A stretch of DNA of 64,000 nt from Ureibacillus xyleni (GTDB lineage: Bacteria; Bacillota; Bacilli; Bacillales_A; Planococcaceae): the NCBI RefSeq assembly GCF_900217795.1, contig NZ_OBMQ01000001.1:673011-737010 (forward strand), in the 5' to 3' direction. Shown here piece after piece: positions 48,246 to 56,572 of this stretch; the first letter of the stretch is position 1; the number at the start of each line of letters is the position of its first letter. A model generated the notes under the pieces. The model was not told the DNA's origin, ran no database searches, and saw only the letters and a program-made list of their open reading frames with translations. Position numbers and translations under genes: made by a program.

Positions 48246-49487
48246 ATGAATTTAATGAAAGTAAATGTGCCAAAGAGTAGAGAAGATAGCGATGATATAA
48301 AAATTAGTTTCGCCATTATTGCATCTACTGTGATTTTAATGATCCAATTTTTTATATTAACTACTTTTAATATTTTAGATACTTCAATTGGCTCTAAAGT
48401 CCAACTGATGTCAAAAGTGTTCGTTGCAATTATTCTCATCTATTCTTTTCCGGTAGTATTGAAAAGAGTAAAATTACAATTTTTTTTGGTATATTATATT
48501 GCAATATTTATATTTTGCCTGCATTTTATACTATTCCCCGAAAATCGTATGTATATGAAAGAGTTAATTTTTCCTTTCTTTTTCACTTGTCTACCTACTT
48601 TTGTGTATTCAATGAGCCTTCAAAACTGGAACGTTTTTAAACAGGTACTACAAAAAGCAAGTGTAATTGTCTTTATCCTCGGCTTATTATTAGGGATTCA
48701 AATTACGTTGGGAATCGCATCTGTAGGTACATATAGTATGACATTTTCTTATTATATGTTGTTTCCAACGATTATCCATCTGAATGAACTTTTAGATCGT
48801 TACTCTTTCAAGTCACTTATGATTTCATTGTCTTCAATTTTCATCATTTTAGCTATTGGTTCTCGAGGTGCTTTTTTGTGCATTGCAGTGTTTATACTAT
48901 TAAAACTGCTGCGTCCTAATAGAGAACTATTATTTTCGAAGGTAAGAATGTTCTTTTTTTTCTCCTTTGTTCTAGTGGGATTATTTATCGTGTTCAATCT
49001 TCAAAAACTCTTATTTACTATACAGAAAATACTCGTAGATTTAGGCATTCAAAGTAGAAGTATCTCACTATTCCTTAAGGGAGAAGTAAGTTTAAGTGGT
49101 AGGGAAGATATTTATCAGCGAGTAATTACGGAGATTCTCCAGCATCCCGTTTTAGGAATAGGACTTGGAGGGGATCGACTCGCAGCTGACGGGGTATATG
49201 CTCATAATATTATTCTAGAAATTGTTTCAAATTTTGGAGTAATTATTGGAGGAGTTTTCATTTTCATCTTATTCTTTACGATCATGAAATTCCTTTTTGT
49301 AAAAGAATTGGATATTTATAATATGATCATCATTTGGGTGAGCATAGGCTTAATTAGTTTATTTGTTAGTGGCTCCTATTTAACGGAAATTCAGTTTTGG
49401 GTACTAATGGGGCTGATTGTTGGATATTATCTTCATGGCCCCGAATTGGTAAAACCAAATGAAGTGACAGAACAAACGGAAATATAG
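48246..49487 (+). CDS. O-antigen ligase/polymerase-like membrane protein (Wzy)
   Basis: 413 residues with about eleven hydrophobic helices and a periplasmic-type loop in the second half. LGIGLGGDRLAADGVYAHN matches the O-antigen ligase/Wzy family motif. It should polymerise flipped repeat units outside the membrane. ATG at 48246 follows GGGGG. The flippase gene follows. No other polymerase is seen in the island. Confidence 0.83.
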   Translation: MNLMKVNVPKSREDSDDIKISFAIIASTVILMIQFFILTTFNILDTSIGSKVQLMSKVFVAIILIYSFPVVLKRVKLQFFLVYYIAIFIFCLHFILFPENRMYMKELIFPFFFTCLPTFVYSMSLQNWNVFKQVLQKASVIVFILGLLLGIQITLGIASVGTYSMTFSYYMLFPTIIHLNELLDRYSFKSLMISLSSIFIILAIGSRGAFLCIAVFILLKLLRPNRELLFSKVRMFFFFSFVLVGLFIVFNLQKLLFTIQKILVDLGIQSRSISLFLKGEVSLSGREDIYQRVITEILQHPVLGIGLGGDRLAADGVYAHNIILEIVSNFGVIIGGVFIFILFFTIMKFLFVKELDIYNMIIIWVSIGLISLFVSGSYLTEIQFWVLMGLIVGYYLHGPELVKPNEVTEQTEI

Positions 49488-49515
49488 AGAATTAATTTCA
49501 GAGGGAGTTCAACCC

Positions 49516-50727
49516 ATGAGTAAGAAAAAGTTTTTACTCGATTCATTATTAAATATTGTTGGAACAGCTATACCAATAATAGTTATTCAATTATTTACGC
49601 TTCCTATTATTGGAGATTTAGGTGGAAAACAATATGGGCTAATTGTGACATTAATTAGTTTATTTACAATCATCAGTTTTCCCTTTGGAAATGTATTAAA
49701 TAATGTTCGTTTACTTTTAGATAAAGAATACAATGATCAAGGTTATTCCGGGGATTTTAATATTTTATTATTTAGTAGCCTTCTTGTAAGTACAATTTTA
49801 ATTATTATTGGAACAATTTATTATGAAGACCAATTTTCGATTTTAAATATCTTTTTCATTGTACTAATTAGCTCATTAAATTTACTGAGAGAATATCTGG
49901 TTGTTAGTTTTCGAATTCAATTAAATTATAAATTAATTTTAATGAATAATTTTGTACTCAGTTTAGGTTATGTTATTGGTACATTCTTGTTTAAAGTAAC
50001 AGGAATGTGGCAGCTAATATTTGTAATAGGTTACGGACTCAGTTTACTTTTTATAATAAAAAACTCTACATTATTAAAGGAACCTTTTGCCAAAACGCCC
50101 ACTTTTAAATCGACCACTTATAAAAGTATCGTTCTACTCTGTTCCTCACTCTTAAAAAACATTCTCTCCTATGCAGACAAACTATTATTATTTCCCTTAT
50201 TAGGTCCTACTGCTGTTTCAATTTATTATACTTCTACGATTATTGGTAAAATTATGTCCATGGCAGTTACACCAATAAATGGCGTGATCTTAAGCTATAT
50301 CTCAAAAATGGAGAAAATCACCCTAAAAACCTTCATTTATATTATTCTCATTTCTAGCGGTGTTGGTGCAATAGGTTATATTTTTTCCATTATTGCGAAT
50401 CCAATTGTATTAAACTTTTTGTACCAGAGTTGGGCAGATGAATCAATGAAATATATTTATATAACATCTGCTACAGCCATTGCGGATATGATAATAACTG
50501 TAATCAATCCTTTCATATTAAAATTTAATAATATTAATTGGCAAATTCTTATTAATGGAACCAATATAGTTGTATATGTTATTTCTACATTTTTGTTATT
50601 TAGACATTATGGCTTAATGGGATTTTGTATCGGTATATTCATTTCAAGTGTGTACCAAATGATTCTAATGATTGGGATTTTTATTTTTAGTTATAAAAGG
50701 GATCCAATACTTGAATCAAAAGAATGA
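49516..50727 (+). CDS. Polysaccharide flippase-like membrane protein (Wzx)
   Basis: 403 residues, about twelve hydrophobic helices, MATE/MVF-like oligosaccharide flippase. It starts MSKKKFLLDSLLNIVGTAIP and carries the usual LDKEYN and YTSTIIGKIMSM-type stretches. It would move the lipid-linked repeat unit across the membrane for the Wzy-like protein encoded before it. ATG at 49516 follows AGAGGGAG. Confidence 0.82.
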   Translation: MSKKKFLLDSLLNIVGTAIPIIVIQLFTLPIIGDLGGKQYGLIVTLISLFTIISFPFGNVLNNVRLLLDKEYNDQGYSGDFNILLFSSLLVSTILIIIGTIYYEDQFSILNIFFIVLISSLNLLREYLVVSFRIQLNYKLILMNNFVLSLGYVIGTFLFKVTGMWQLIFVIGYGLSLLFIIKNSTLLKEPFAKTPTFKSTTYKSIVLLCSSLLKNILSYADKLLLFPLLGPTAVSIYYTSTIIGKIMSMAVTPINGVILSYISKMEKITLKTFIYIILISSGVGAIGYIFSIIANPIVLNFLYQSWADESMKYIYITSATAIADMIITVINPFILKFNNINWQILINGTNIVVYVISTFLLFRHYGLMGFCIGIFISSVYQMILMIGIFIFSYKRDPILESKE

Positions 50728-50810
50728 TATTGAGATGGATTTTTTAGTAATAATAAATTGTATTCTCTGAATATATTATACTAGCCGAGAAACGATATGG
50801 GGGACGTTCA

Positions 50811-51530
50811 ATGAACAGTGCGTTCGATTTTAAACAAATATATAAAATATTATTTCGGCGCTTAATTGTAATCATATCCATTTTAATTTTAACCATTTCC
50901 ATTTCAATCATTTTTAGTTTATTCATTGTAAAACCTACTTACCAAGCACAATCTCAAATATTAATAAATCAAAAAGAAATTATTGGGGAAAATGATGTTT
51001 TATATCAATTTGAAACAGATATCCAATTAATTAAAACTTATAGTGTGATCATAAAAAGTCCAGCCATTTTAGACAAAGTAGTTTCAGAATTGAAGTTGAA
51101 TATGTCAGTTGAAGAGCTTGCAGAAAAGGTTTCCTTATACCATGAAGAAAATTCGAAAGTAGTTAATTTGATCGTTGAAGATGATGATCCGAACAGGGCG
51201 GTACAAATTACGAATAAAGTAGCGGATGTATTTAAGGAAGAGATTCCAAAGCTGATTAATGTGGACAATATCAATATTCTTTCTATCGCGAAAATGGACG
51301 ACAAGCCTTCACCAGTAAAACCGAATATTCCATTCAATCTTTCATTAGGGGTACTATTTGGCATTTTATTAAGCGTTGGAGTAGTTTTCTTACTAGAAAT
51401 AATGGATACTACGATAAAAAGTGAGGATGATATTGAACAGTTCAAGATCCCAATTATGGGGGTTGTGACGATGATATCATCTGAAGATATTCATGGGCCG
51501 TATTCATCTCAACCTTCTAGGAGGAGTTAA
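50811..51530 (+). CDS. Wzz/YveK-type chain-length determinant, BY-kinase modulator
   Basis: A 239-residue Wzz-domain membrane protein. Cytoplasmic N-terminus, membrane helix (about 21-42), extracellular domain, then PSPVKPNIPFNLSLGVLFGILLSVGVVFLL, the second helix, and a short cytoplasmic tail. In Firmicutes these modulators activate the cytoplasmic tyrosine kinase encoded next; the kinase gene starts directly after the stop. ATG at 50811 follows GGGGGACG. Its position at the end of the locus differs from the usual leading position. Confidence 0.88.
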   Translation: MNSAFDFKQIYKILFRRLIVIISILILTISISIIFSLFIVKPTYQAQSQILINQKEIIGENDVLYQFETDIQLIKTYSVIIKSPAILDKVVSELKLNMSVEELAEKVSLYHEENSKVVNLIVEDDDPNRAVQITNKVADVFKEEIPKLINVDNINILSIAKMDDKPSPVKPNIPFNLSLGVLFGILLSVGVVFLLEIMDTTIKSEDDIEQFKIPIMGVVTMISSEDIHGPYSSQPSRRS

Positions 51531-52220
51531 ATGCCAAATAGAAAAAAAAGAAAATCCGCACATAATCCCGGAGAGCGAAAACTTGTCACTCAAATTAAAA
51601 CAGATTCATTTATAGCTGAACAATACCGGACGATTCGTACTAATCTACAATTTTCTTTGCCAAATGAGAAATCAAAAACAATTTTGGTGACATCTTCAAT
51701 TCCAGGTGAAGGGAAATCTACAACTGCGGCTAATTTGGCGGTAGTTTTTGCTCAAGAAGGAAAAAAGGTACTCATTATTGACGCAGATATGAGAAGGCCA
51801 ACCCTACATCAATTATTTGATGTATTCAATTTAGAGGGATTGTCGAATCTTTTATCAAGGCAAAGAAAGTTTTCTGAGGTTGTTCAGGAAACAGAAATCG
51901 AAAACCTTTACATTGTACCAAGTGGAAATATCCCACCAAACCATTCTGAATTATTGTATTCAAAAAACTTGGATTTACTAATTAATCACGTGAAACAAAT
52001 TTACGACATCATCATTTTTGATACACCACCGTTACTTTCTGTTTCAGACGCCTTAATTTTATCGAACAAATGCGATGGAACATTATTGATTGTTAGTTCA
52101 GGGAAGGTAAATAAAACGGACGTAAAAAAAGCCATTACAAGTTTGGAGACGTCACAAGCGAAGATTATTGGTGTTGTATTAAATAATCTGAAAATGAACC
52201 GCTCAAGTTATTATTACTAG
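51531..52220 (+). CDS. BY-kinase, capsule tyrosine kinase (CpsD/YwqD-like)
   Basis: 229 residues of the bacterial tyrosine kinase type: Walker A SSIPGEGKST (about 58), Walker A' LIIDADMRRPT, Walker B DIIIFDTPPLLSVSD, and a C-terminal tyrosine cluster (three Tyr in the last residues) for autophosphorylation. Controls polysaccharide synthesis and export with its Wzz-like modulator. Its phosphatase, at 29912, lies about 22 kb upstream. ATG abuts the modulator stop. Confidence 0.93.
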   Translation: MPNRKKRKSAHNPGERKLVTQIKTDSFIAEQYRTIRTNLQFSLPNEKSKTILVTSSIPGEGKSTTAANLAVVFAQEGKKVLIIDADMRRPTLHQLFDVFNLEGLSNLLSRQRKFSEVVQETEIENLYIVPSGNIPPNHSELLYSKNLDLLINHVKQIYDIIIFDTPPLLSVSDALILSNKCDGTLLIVSSGKVNKTDVKKAITSLETSQAKIIGVVLNNLKMNRSSYYY

Positions 52221-52241
52221 CTCAAAATAAACGATTAAGTA

Positions 52242-52268
52242 GGGTAGCCTTGCACAAGGTTACCCTTC
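52242..52268 (+). terminator. Hairpin ending the polysaccharide operon
   Basis: GGGTAGCCTTG pairs with CAAGGTTACCC across two bases. It is followed by TTCAC and only later by T residues, so termination may be partial. It marks the right boundary of the island. Confidence 0.6.
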
Positions 52269-52336
52269 ACTATTTGCCCTTTTATAGAATCCAGTGGTAA
52301 AATTGACGATGTGAAAATAGAAAGTAGGTCGTACGA

Positions 52337-53134
52337 ATGAAAGTATTATTTATTGGCGATATCGTTGGCTCAATTGGTCGAGAAGCAGTGGAAAAATATT
52401 TGCCGCGCTTAAAGAAAAAATACGGTCTAGATGTGGTGATCGCGAACGGAGAAAATGCTGCGGCTGGACGCGGCATTACAAAAAAGATTTATCAACAGTT
52501 GTTACAAGTGGGCGTTGATGTGATTACGATGGGAAATCACACTTGGGACAATAAAGATATTTTTGATTTTATCGATGATGCAGACTATTTAATTCGTCCA
52601 GCAAACTTCTCAAAGGAAGCACCTGGGAAAGGGATGGTTCAAATTTCGAAAAACGGAATAACATTGTCCGTTATTAACTTACACGGTCGCGTCTTTTTAC
52701 CACCTCATGAAGATCCTTTCGCAGTAGCAGATGAGTTAGTGGAGGAAGCAAGAAAAACTTCGCCTCTAATTTTTGTGGATTTTCATGCAGAAGTAACGAG
52801 TGAGAAAATCGCCCTTGGTTGGCATTTAGATGGACGAGTTTCGGCATTAGTTGGTACCCATACTCATGTTCAAACAGCAGATGCTCGCATTTATCCAAAA
52901 GGAACAGCGTATATTACAGATGTAGGCATGACGGGACCATACGATGAAGTGTTAGGGATGACAAAAGAAAGTGTCATTTATAAATTTCAAACAAATATGC
53001 CATCACGCTTTGAAGTCCCAAAAGAAGGGCGTGACGTGTTGAGCGGATTCTTTGTTGAAATTGATGATAAAACAGGGAAAGCACGTCGTTGTGAACGAGT
53101 ATATATTAATGAAGATTATCCGTTTCAGGGGTAA
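52337..53134 (+). CDS. ymdB: Metallophosphoesterase YmdB (cyclic nucleotide phosphodiesterase)
   Basis: A 265-residue binuclear metallophosphoesterase. MKVLFIGDIVGSIGRE, NGENAAAGRGIT, GNHTWDNKDIFDF and GTHTHVQTAD supply the metal ligands. B. subtilis YmdB hydrolyses 2',3'-cyclic nucleotides and is needed for biofilm gene expression. ATG at 52337 follows GTAGGTCG. It lies next to rny in B. subtilis; here the polysaccharide island lies between them. Confidence 0.94.
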   Translation: MKVLFIGDIVGSIGREAVEKYLPRLKKKYGLDVVIANGENAAAGRGITKKIYQQLLQVGVDVITMGNHTWDNKDIFDFIDDADYLIRPANFSKEAPGKGMVQISKNGITLSVINLHGRVFLPPHEDPFAVADELVEEARKTSPLIFVDFHAEVTSEKIALGWHLDGRVSALVGTHTHVQTADARIYPKGTAYITDVGMTGPYDEVLGMTKESVIYKFQTNMPSRFEVPKEGRDVLSGFFVEIDDKTGKARRCERVYINEDYPFQG

Positions 53135-53326
53135 GAAACTCCATTCATTTTCAAAAGCTTCATAATTATGAAAAAACATTTCCAAATTCAGTTACATTAG
53201 ATTCTATTTTCCACTTTAGCAACATAAAATGTGTTACGGACACTAAGAAGAAGTCCTTTGAATGAACGCCAAACAATTCAAATGCTTCATTCAACATTTA
53301 TTAAAGCTATATGGGGAGGAATAAAT

Positions 53327-53593
53327 GTGGATTCATTAAAAGTATCGTCTCGCTCTAATCCAAATTCTGTCGCAGGTGCGCTAGTCGCGGTGATCAGGGA
53401 GCAAGGATATGCGGAAATGCAAGCTGTAGGTGCAGGTGCTTTAAATCAAGCAGTGAAGGCAGTTGCGATTGCGCGTGGTTTTGTCGCACCAAGTGGTACC
53501 GACTTAATTTGCGCACCTGCATTTGCTGATATTACAATTGCAGGGGAAGATCGTACGGCATTGAAGTTGGTTGTTGAAAAGAGAAACCGTTAA
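53327..53593 (+). CDS. spoVS: Stage V sporulation protein S
   Basis: An 88-residue Alba-fold sporulation protein (SLKVSSRSNPNSVAGALVAV; GALNQAVKAVAIARGFVAPSG) nearly colinear with B. subtilis SpoVS. GTG at 53327 lies six bases after GGGGAGGA and gives the family N-terminus; the longer frame from 53231 is not supported. It promotes spore coat assembly and septum progression. A strong hairpin follows at 53606. Confidence 0.94.
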   Translation: MDSLKVSSRSNPNSVAGALVAVIREQGYAEMQAVGAGALNQAVKAVAIARGFVAPSGTDLICAPAFADITIAGEDRTALKLVVEKRNR

Positions 53594-53605
53594 AATTTAA
53601 TGTAG

Positions 53606-53651
53606 AAAGCTCTTTCTAATTAGATTAAAGTCTAATTGGGAAGAGCTTTTT
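53606..53651 (+). terminator. Terminator after spoVS
   Basis: AAAGCTCTTTCTAATTAGA pairs with TCTAATTGGGAAGAGCTTT over most of its length, with T residues after it. It separates spoVS from korAB. Confidence 0.85.
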
Positions 53652-53848
53652 CATTTTGGTAGTATGTTCTTCATTTTAATGAAGAAACCTAAACATATGT
53701 AATTACCACAATTTCGTGAATTTTCGCTTTCCGTCAAAGGTCTGATTTTCATGAAAATGTTGTAAATTCAATAGTTAATGGAAAAAGTTCGTGTTAAACT
53801 ATGAATGGAAAAAATATAAAAACTAGTTTCACTTAAGGAGATGTTGAA

Positions 53849-55588
53849 ATGTTACATCAGCTTTCATGGAAAGTCGGTGGGCAGCAAGGGGAAGGGATTG
53901 AGAGTACTGGTGAAATTTTCTCAATGGCCATGAATCGTTTAGGTTATCACTTATACGGTTACCGTCATTTCTCTTCACGTATTAAAGGCGGCCACACGAA
54001 TAATAAAATTACAGTTAGACCAACAGAAGTACGTTCCATTGCGGACGATTTAGATATATTGGTTGCATTTGACCAAGAAACAATTGAAGTGAATTACAAA
54101 GAGTTAACAGAAAAGTCAATCATACTGGCGGATGCAAAATTTGAGCCTGTAAAACCGGAAGACTCAAAGGCGCCATTATTTATTGTACCTTTCACAGAAA
54201 TTGCCACAGAACTTGGTACCTCTTTAATGAAAAACATGGTGGCAATTGGTGCAACTTCAGCTCTACTAAACTTAGAAACATCCGTGTTCCAAGGTGTTGT
54301 AGAAGAAATCTTTGGTCGTAAAGGTGAAGAAGTCGTACAAAAAAATATGGACGCCATCCAAAAAGGGTTTGATGCGATGAGCGAACTTTTAGGCGATCGT
54401 GTTGGCGAGTGGGAATTAGCTCCAGCTGACGGAAAACGCCGCATGTATATGATTGGGAACGATGCAGTTGCGTTAGGTGCTGTTGCAGCGGGTTCACGTT
54501 TTATGTCGGCATACCCAATTACTCCTGCTTCTGAAATTATGGAATATATGATTAAAAAGCTTCCAAAATTAGGTGGAGCAGTGATTCAAACAGAAGACGA
54601 AATTGCAGCTGCTACAATGGCAATCGGTGCTAACTATGGTGGTGTTCGTGCCTTTACAGCATCAGCAGGCCCTGGTCTATCATTAATGATGGAAGCAATT
54701 GGTTTATCCGGAATGACCGAACAACCATTAGTCATTTTTGATACGCAACGTGGCGGCCCATCAACAGGTCTTCCAACTAAACAAGAACAATCAGATCTTA
54801 TGGCAATGCTTTATGGTACACATGGTGAAATTCCTAAAGTAGTGATTGCGCCTTCAACATTAGAAGAAGCATTCTTTGATACAATCCAAGCATTTAATAT
54901 TGCAGAAGAGTTGCAGATCCCTGTAATTGTTATCACTGATTTACAGCTTGCATTAGGTAAACAAACTACTGAACCATTTGACTATAGCAAAATTGAAATT
55001 CGTCGTGGCAAAATTATCGACCACGAAATCGAGCCAAACGACAATAAAGACTATTTCAAACGTTACGAAAATACCGAAGATGGCGTTTCACCTCGCGTTT
55101 TCCCAGGTACACCAAATGGCATTCACCATGTAACAGGTGTTGAGCACGATGAAACAGGTAAACCGAACGAAGCACCGGGCAATCGTAATGCACAAATGGA
55201 CAAGCGCTTCCGCAAATTAGAAAAATTAACATTTGATACACCTGTTTACGTAAACGCACCTCATGAAGAAGCAGACGTATTACTAGTTGGATTTAACTCA
55301 ACTCGTGGTGCCATTGAAGAAGTTCAAGAACGATTTAGTGCAGAAGGCGTAAAAGTAAACCATGCACATGTTCGACTAATTTTCCCATTCCCATCTAGTG
55401 AAATGGCGCCATTAGTTGCAAGTGCGAAAAAAGTAATCGTTGTTGAAAATAATAAAACGGGCCAACTAGCAAACATTTTGAAAATGAACGTTGGCGGACA
55501 TGATAAAATTGCGAGTCTCACAAAATATGACGGTACTCCGTTTTTACCAGGTGAGCTGAAAAATAAAGTAAAGGAGTTGCTTGACTAA
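53849..55588 (+). CDS. korA: 2-oxoacid:ferredoxin oxidoreductase alpha subunit (KorA, gamma-alpha fusion)
   Basis: A 579-residue fused gamma-alpha subunit. The gamma domain comes first (GGQQGEGIESTGEIFSMAMN, residues 10-180), then the pyrimidine-binding alpha domain (YPITPASEIMEYM; GPGLSLMMEAIG). With KorB it oxidatively decarboxylates 2-oxoglutarate or a related 2-oxoacid to acyl-CoA, passing electrons to ferredoxin. ATG at 53849 follows AAGGAGATG. It overlaps korB by one base. In B. subtilis tdh-kbl occupies this position. Confidence 0.92.
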   Translation: MLHQLSWKVGGQQGEGIESTGEIFSMAMNRLGYHLYGYRHFSSRIKGGHTNNKITVRPTEVRSIADDLDILVAFDQETIEVNYKELTEKSIILADAKFEPVKPEDSKAPLFIVPFTEIATELGTSLMKNMVAIGATSALLNLETSVFQGVVEEIFGRKGEEVVQKNMDAIQKGFDAMSELLGDRVGEWELAPADGKRRMYMIGNDAVALGAVAAGSRFMSAYPITPASEIMEYMIKKLPKLGGAVIQTEDEIAAATMAIGANYGGVRAFTASAGPGLSLMMEAIGLSGMTEQPLVIFDTQRGGPSTGLPTKQEQSDLMAMLYGTHGEIPKVVIAPSTLEEAFFDTIQAFNIAEELQIPVIVITDLQLALGKQTTEPFDYSKIEIRRGKIIDHEIEPNDNKDYFKRYENTEDGVSPRVFPGTPNGIHHVTGVEHDETGKPNEAPGNRNAQMDKRFRKLEKLTFDTPVYVNAPHEEADVLLVGFNSTRGAIEEVQERFSAEGVKVNHAHVRLIFPFPSSEMAPLVASAKKVIVVENNKTGQLANILKMNVGGHDKIASLTKYDGTPFLPGELKNKVKELLD

Positions 55589-56454
55589 TGGCAACATTTA
55601 AAGATTTTCGTAACTCAGTGAAACCAAACTGGTGCCCTGGCTGCGGTGACTTTTCTGTTCAAGCAGCTATTCAACGTGCCGCAGCAAATGTTGGTATCGA
55701 ACCACATGAGTTAGCAGTAGTAGCTGGTATCGGTTGTTCTGGTCGTATCGCGGGTTACATTAACTCATACGGATTCCATGGTATCCATGGCCGCGCACTA
55801 CCGATTGCACAAGGCTTAAAAATGGCAAACCGTGATCTAAACGTTATCGCTTCAGGTGGTGACGGAGATGGTTTTGCAATTGGTATGGCGCATACAGTAC
55901 ATGCCATCCGTCGCAACATCGATATTACGTACGTTGTAATGGATAACCAAATTTACGGCTTAACAAAAGGTCAAACTTCACCACGATCTGCAAAAGGGTT
56001 TATTACAAAATCAACACCTGAAGGAGCAATCGAACCTTCATTAAAACCATTAGAAGTAGCATTATCATCAGGTGCAACATTTGTAGCACAAGGTTTCTCT
56101 ACTGATATTAAAGAACTAACAGCTTTAATCGAAGCAGGGATTCAACATAAAGGCTTCTCGTTCATCAACGTATTCAGCCCATGTGTAACATACAATAAAG
56201 TGAACACATACGAATGGTTTAAAGAACATTTAACAAAACTATCTGACATTGAAGAGTACGATTCTTCAAACAGAGAATTAGCAATGCAAACAGTAATGGA
56301 AAAAGAAGGTTTAGTTACTGGTATTATCTATCAAGACACGCAAAACAAATCGTACCAAGAAAAAGTTCCTGGTTTTGCAGAAGGTCCTTTAGCAAACTTA
56401 GATATGAATTTAAGTGAAGATCAATTTAATGAACTTGTAAAAGAATTTATGTAA
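55588..56454 (+). CDS. korB: 2-oxoacid:ferredoxin oxidoreductase beta subunit (KorB)
   Basis: The 288-residue thiamine-diphosphate subunit. NWCPGCGDFSVQAAIQ at the N-terminus contributes cluster-type cysteines, and GGDGDGFAIGMAH with NQIYGLTKGQTSP binds TPP and magnesium. Start overlaps the korA stop in TAATG, indicating translational coupling. It ends at a clear hairpin at 56461. Confidence 0.94.
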   Translation: MATFKDFRNSVKPNWCPGCGDFSVQAAIQRAAANVGIEPHELAVVAGIGCSGRIAGYINSYGFHGIHGRALPIAQGLKMANRDLNVIASGGDGDGFAIGMAHTVHAIRRNIDITYVVMDNQIYGLTKGQTSPRSAKGFITKSTPEGAIEPSLKPLEVALSSGATFVAQGFSTDIKELTALIEAGIQHKGFSFINVFSPCVTYNKVNTYEWFKEHLTKLSDIEEYDSSNRELAMQTVMEKEGLVTGIIYQDTQNKSYQEKVPGFAEGPLANLDMNLSEDQFNELVKEFM

Positions 56455-56460
56455 TATTTT

Positions 56461-56490
56461 AGAGCTCCTACTTGCTAGGGGCTCTTTTTT
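56461..56490 (+). terminator. Terminator after korB
   Basis: AGAGCTCCTA pairs with TAGGGGCTCT around a five-base loop, followed by six T. Confidence 0.85.
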
Positions 56491-56572
56491 ACAAAAAATT
56501 TACAATAAAGCTACAACTACTTTAAAGTACTAATCTATGCTCGAACTACAAAGTATGTGGGGGTCGAGTAAA

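Noticed and set aside
53231-53326. N-terminal extension of SpoVS from 53231
   Set aside because: No ribosome-binding site, no family similarity, and the strong GGGGAGGA site lies just before GTG 53327.
56537-56572. ATG start of the chemoreceptor gene at 56537
   Set aside because: No ribosome-binding site precedes it, while TTG at 56573 has one and directly precedes the first basic residues before the membrane helix.
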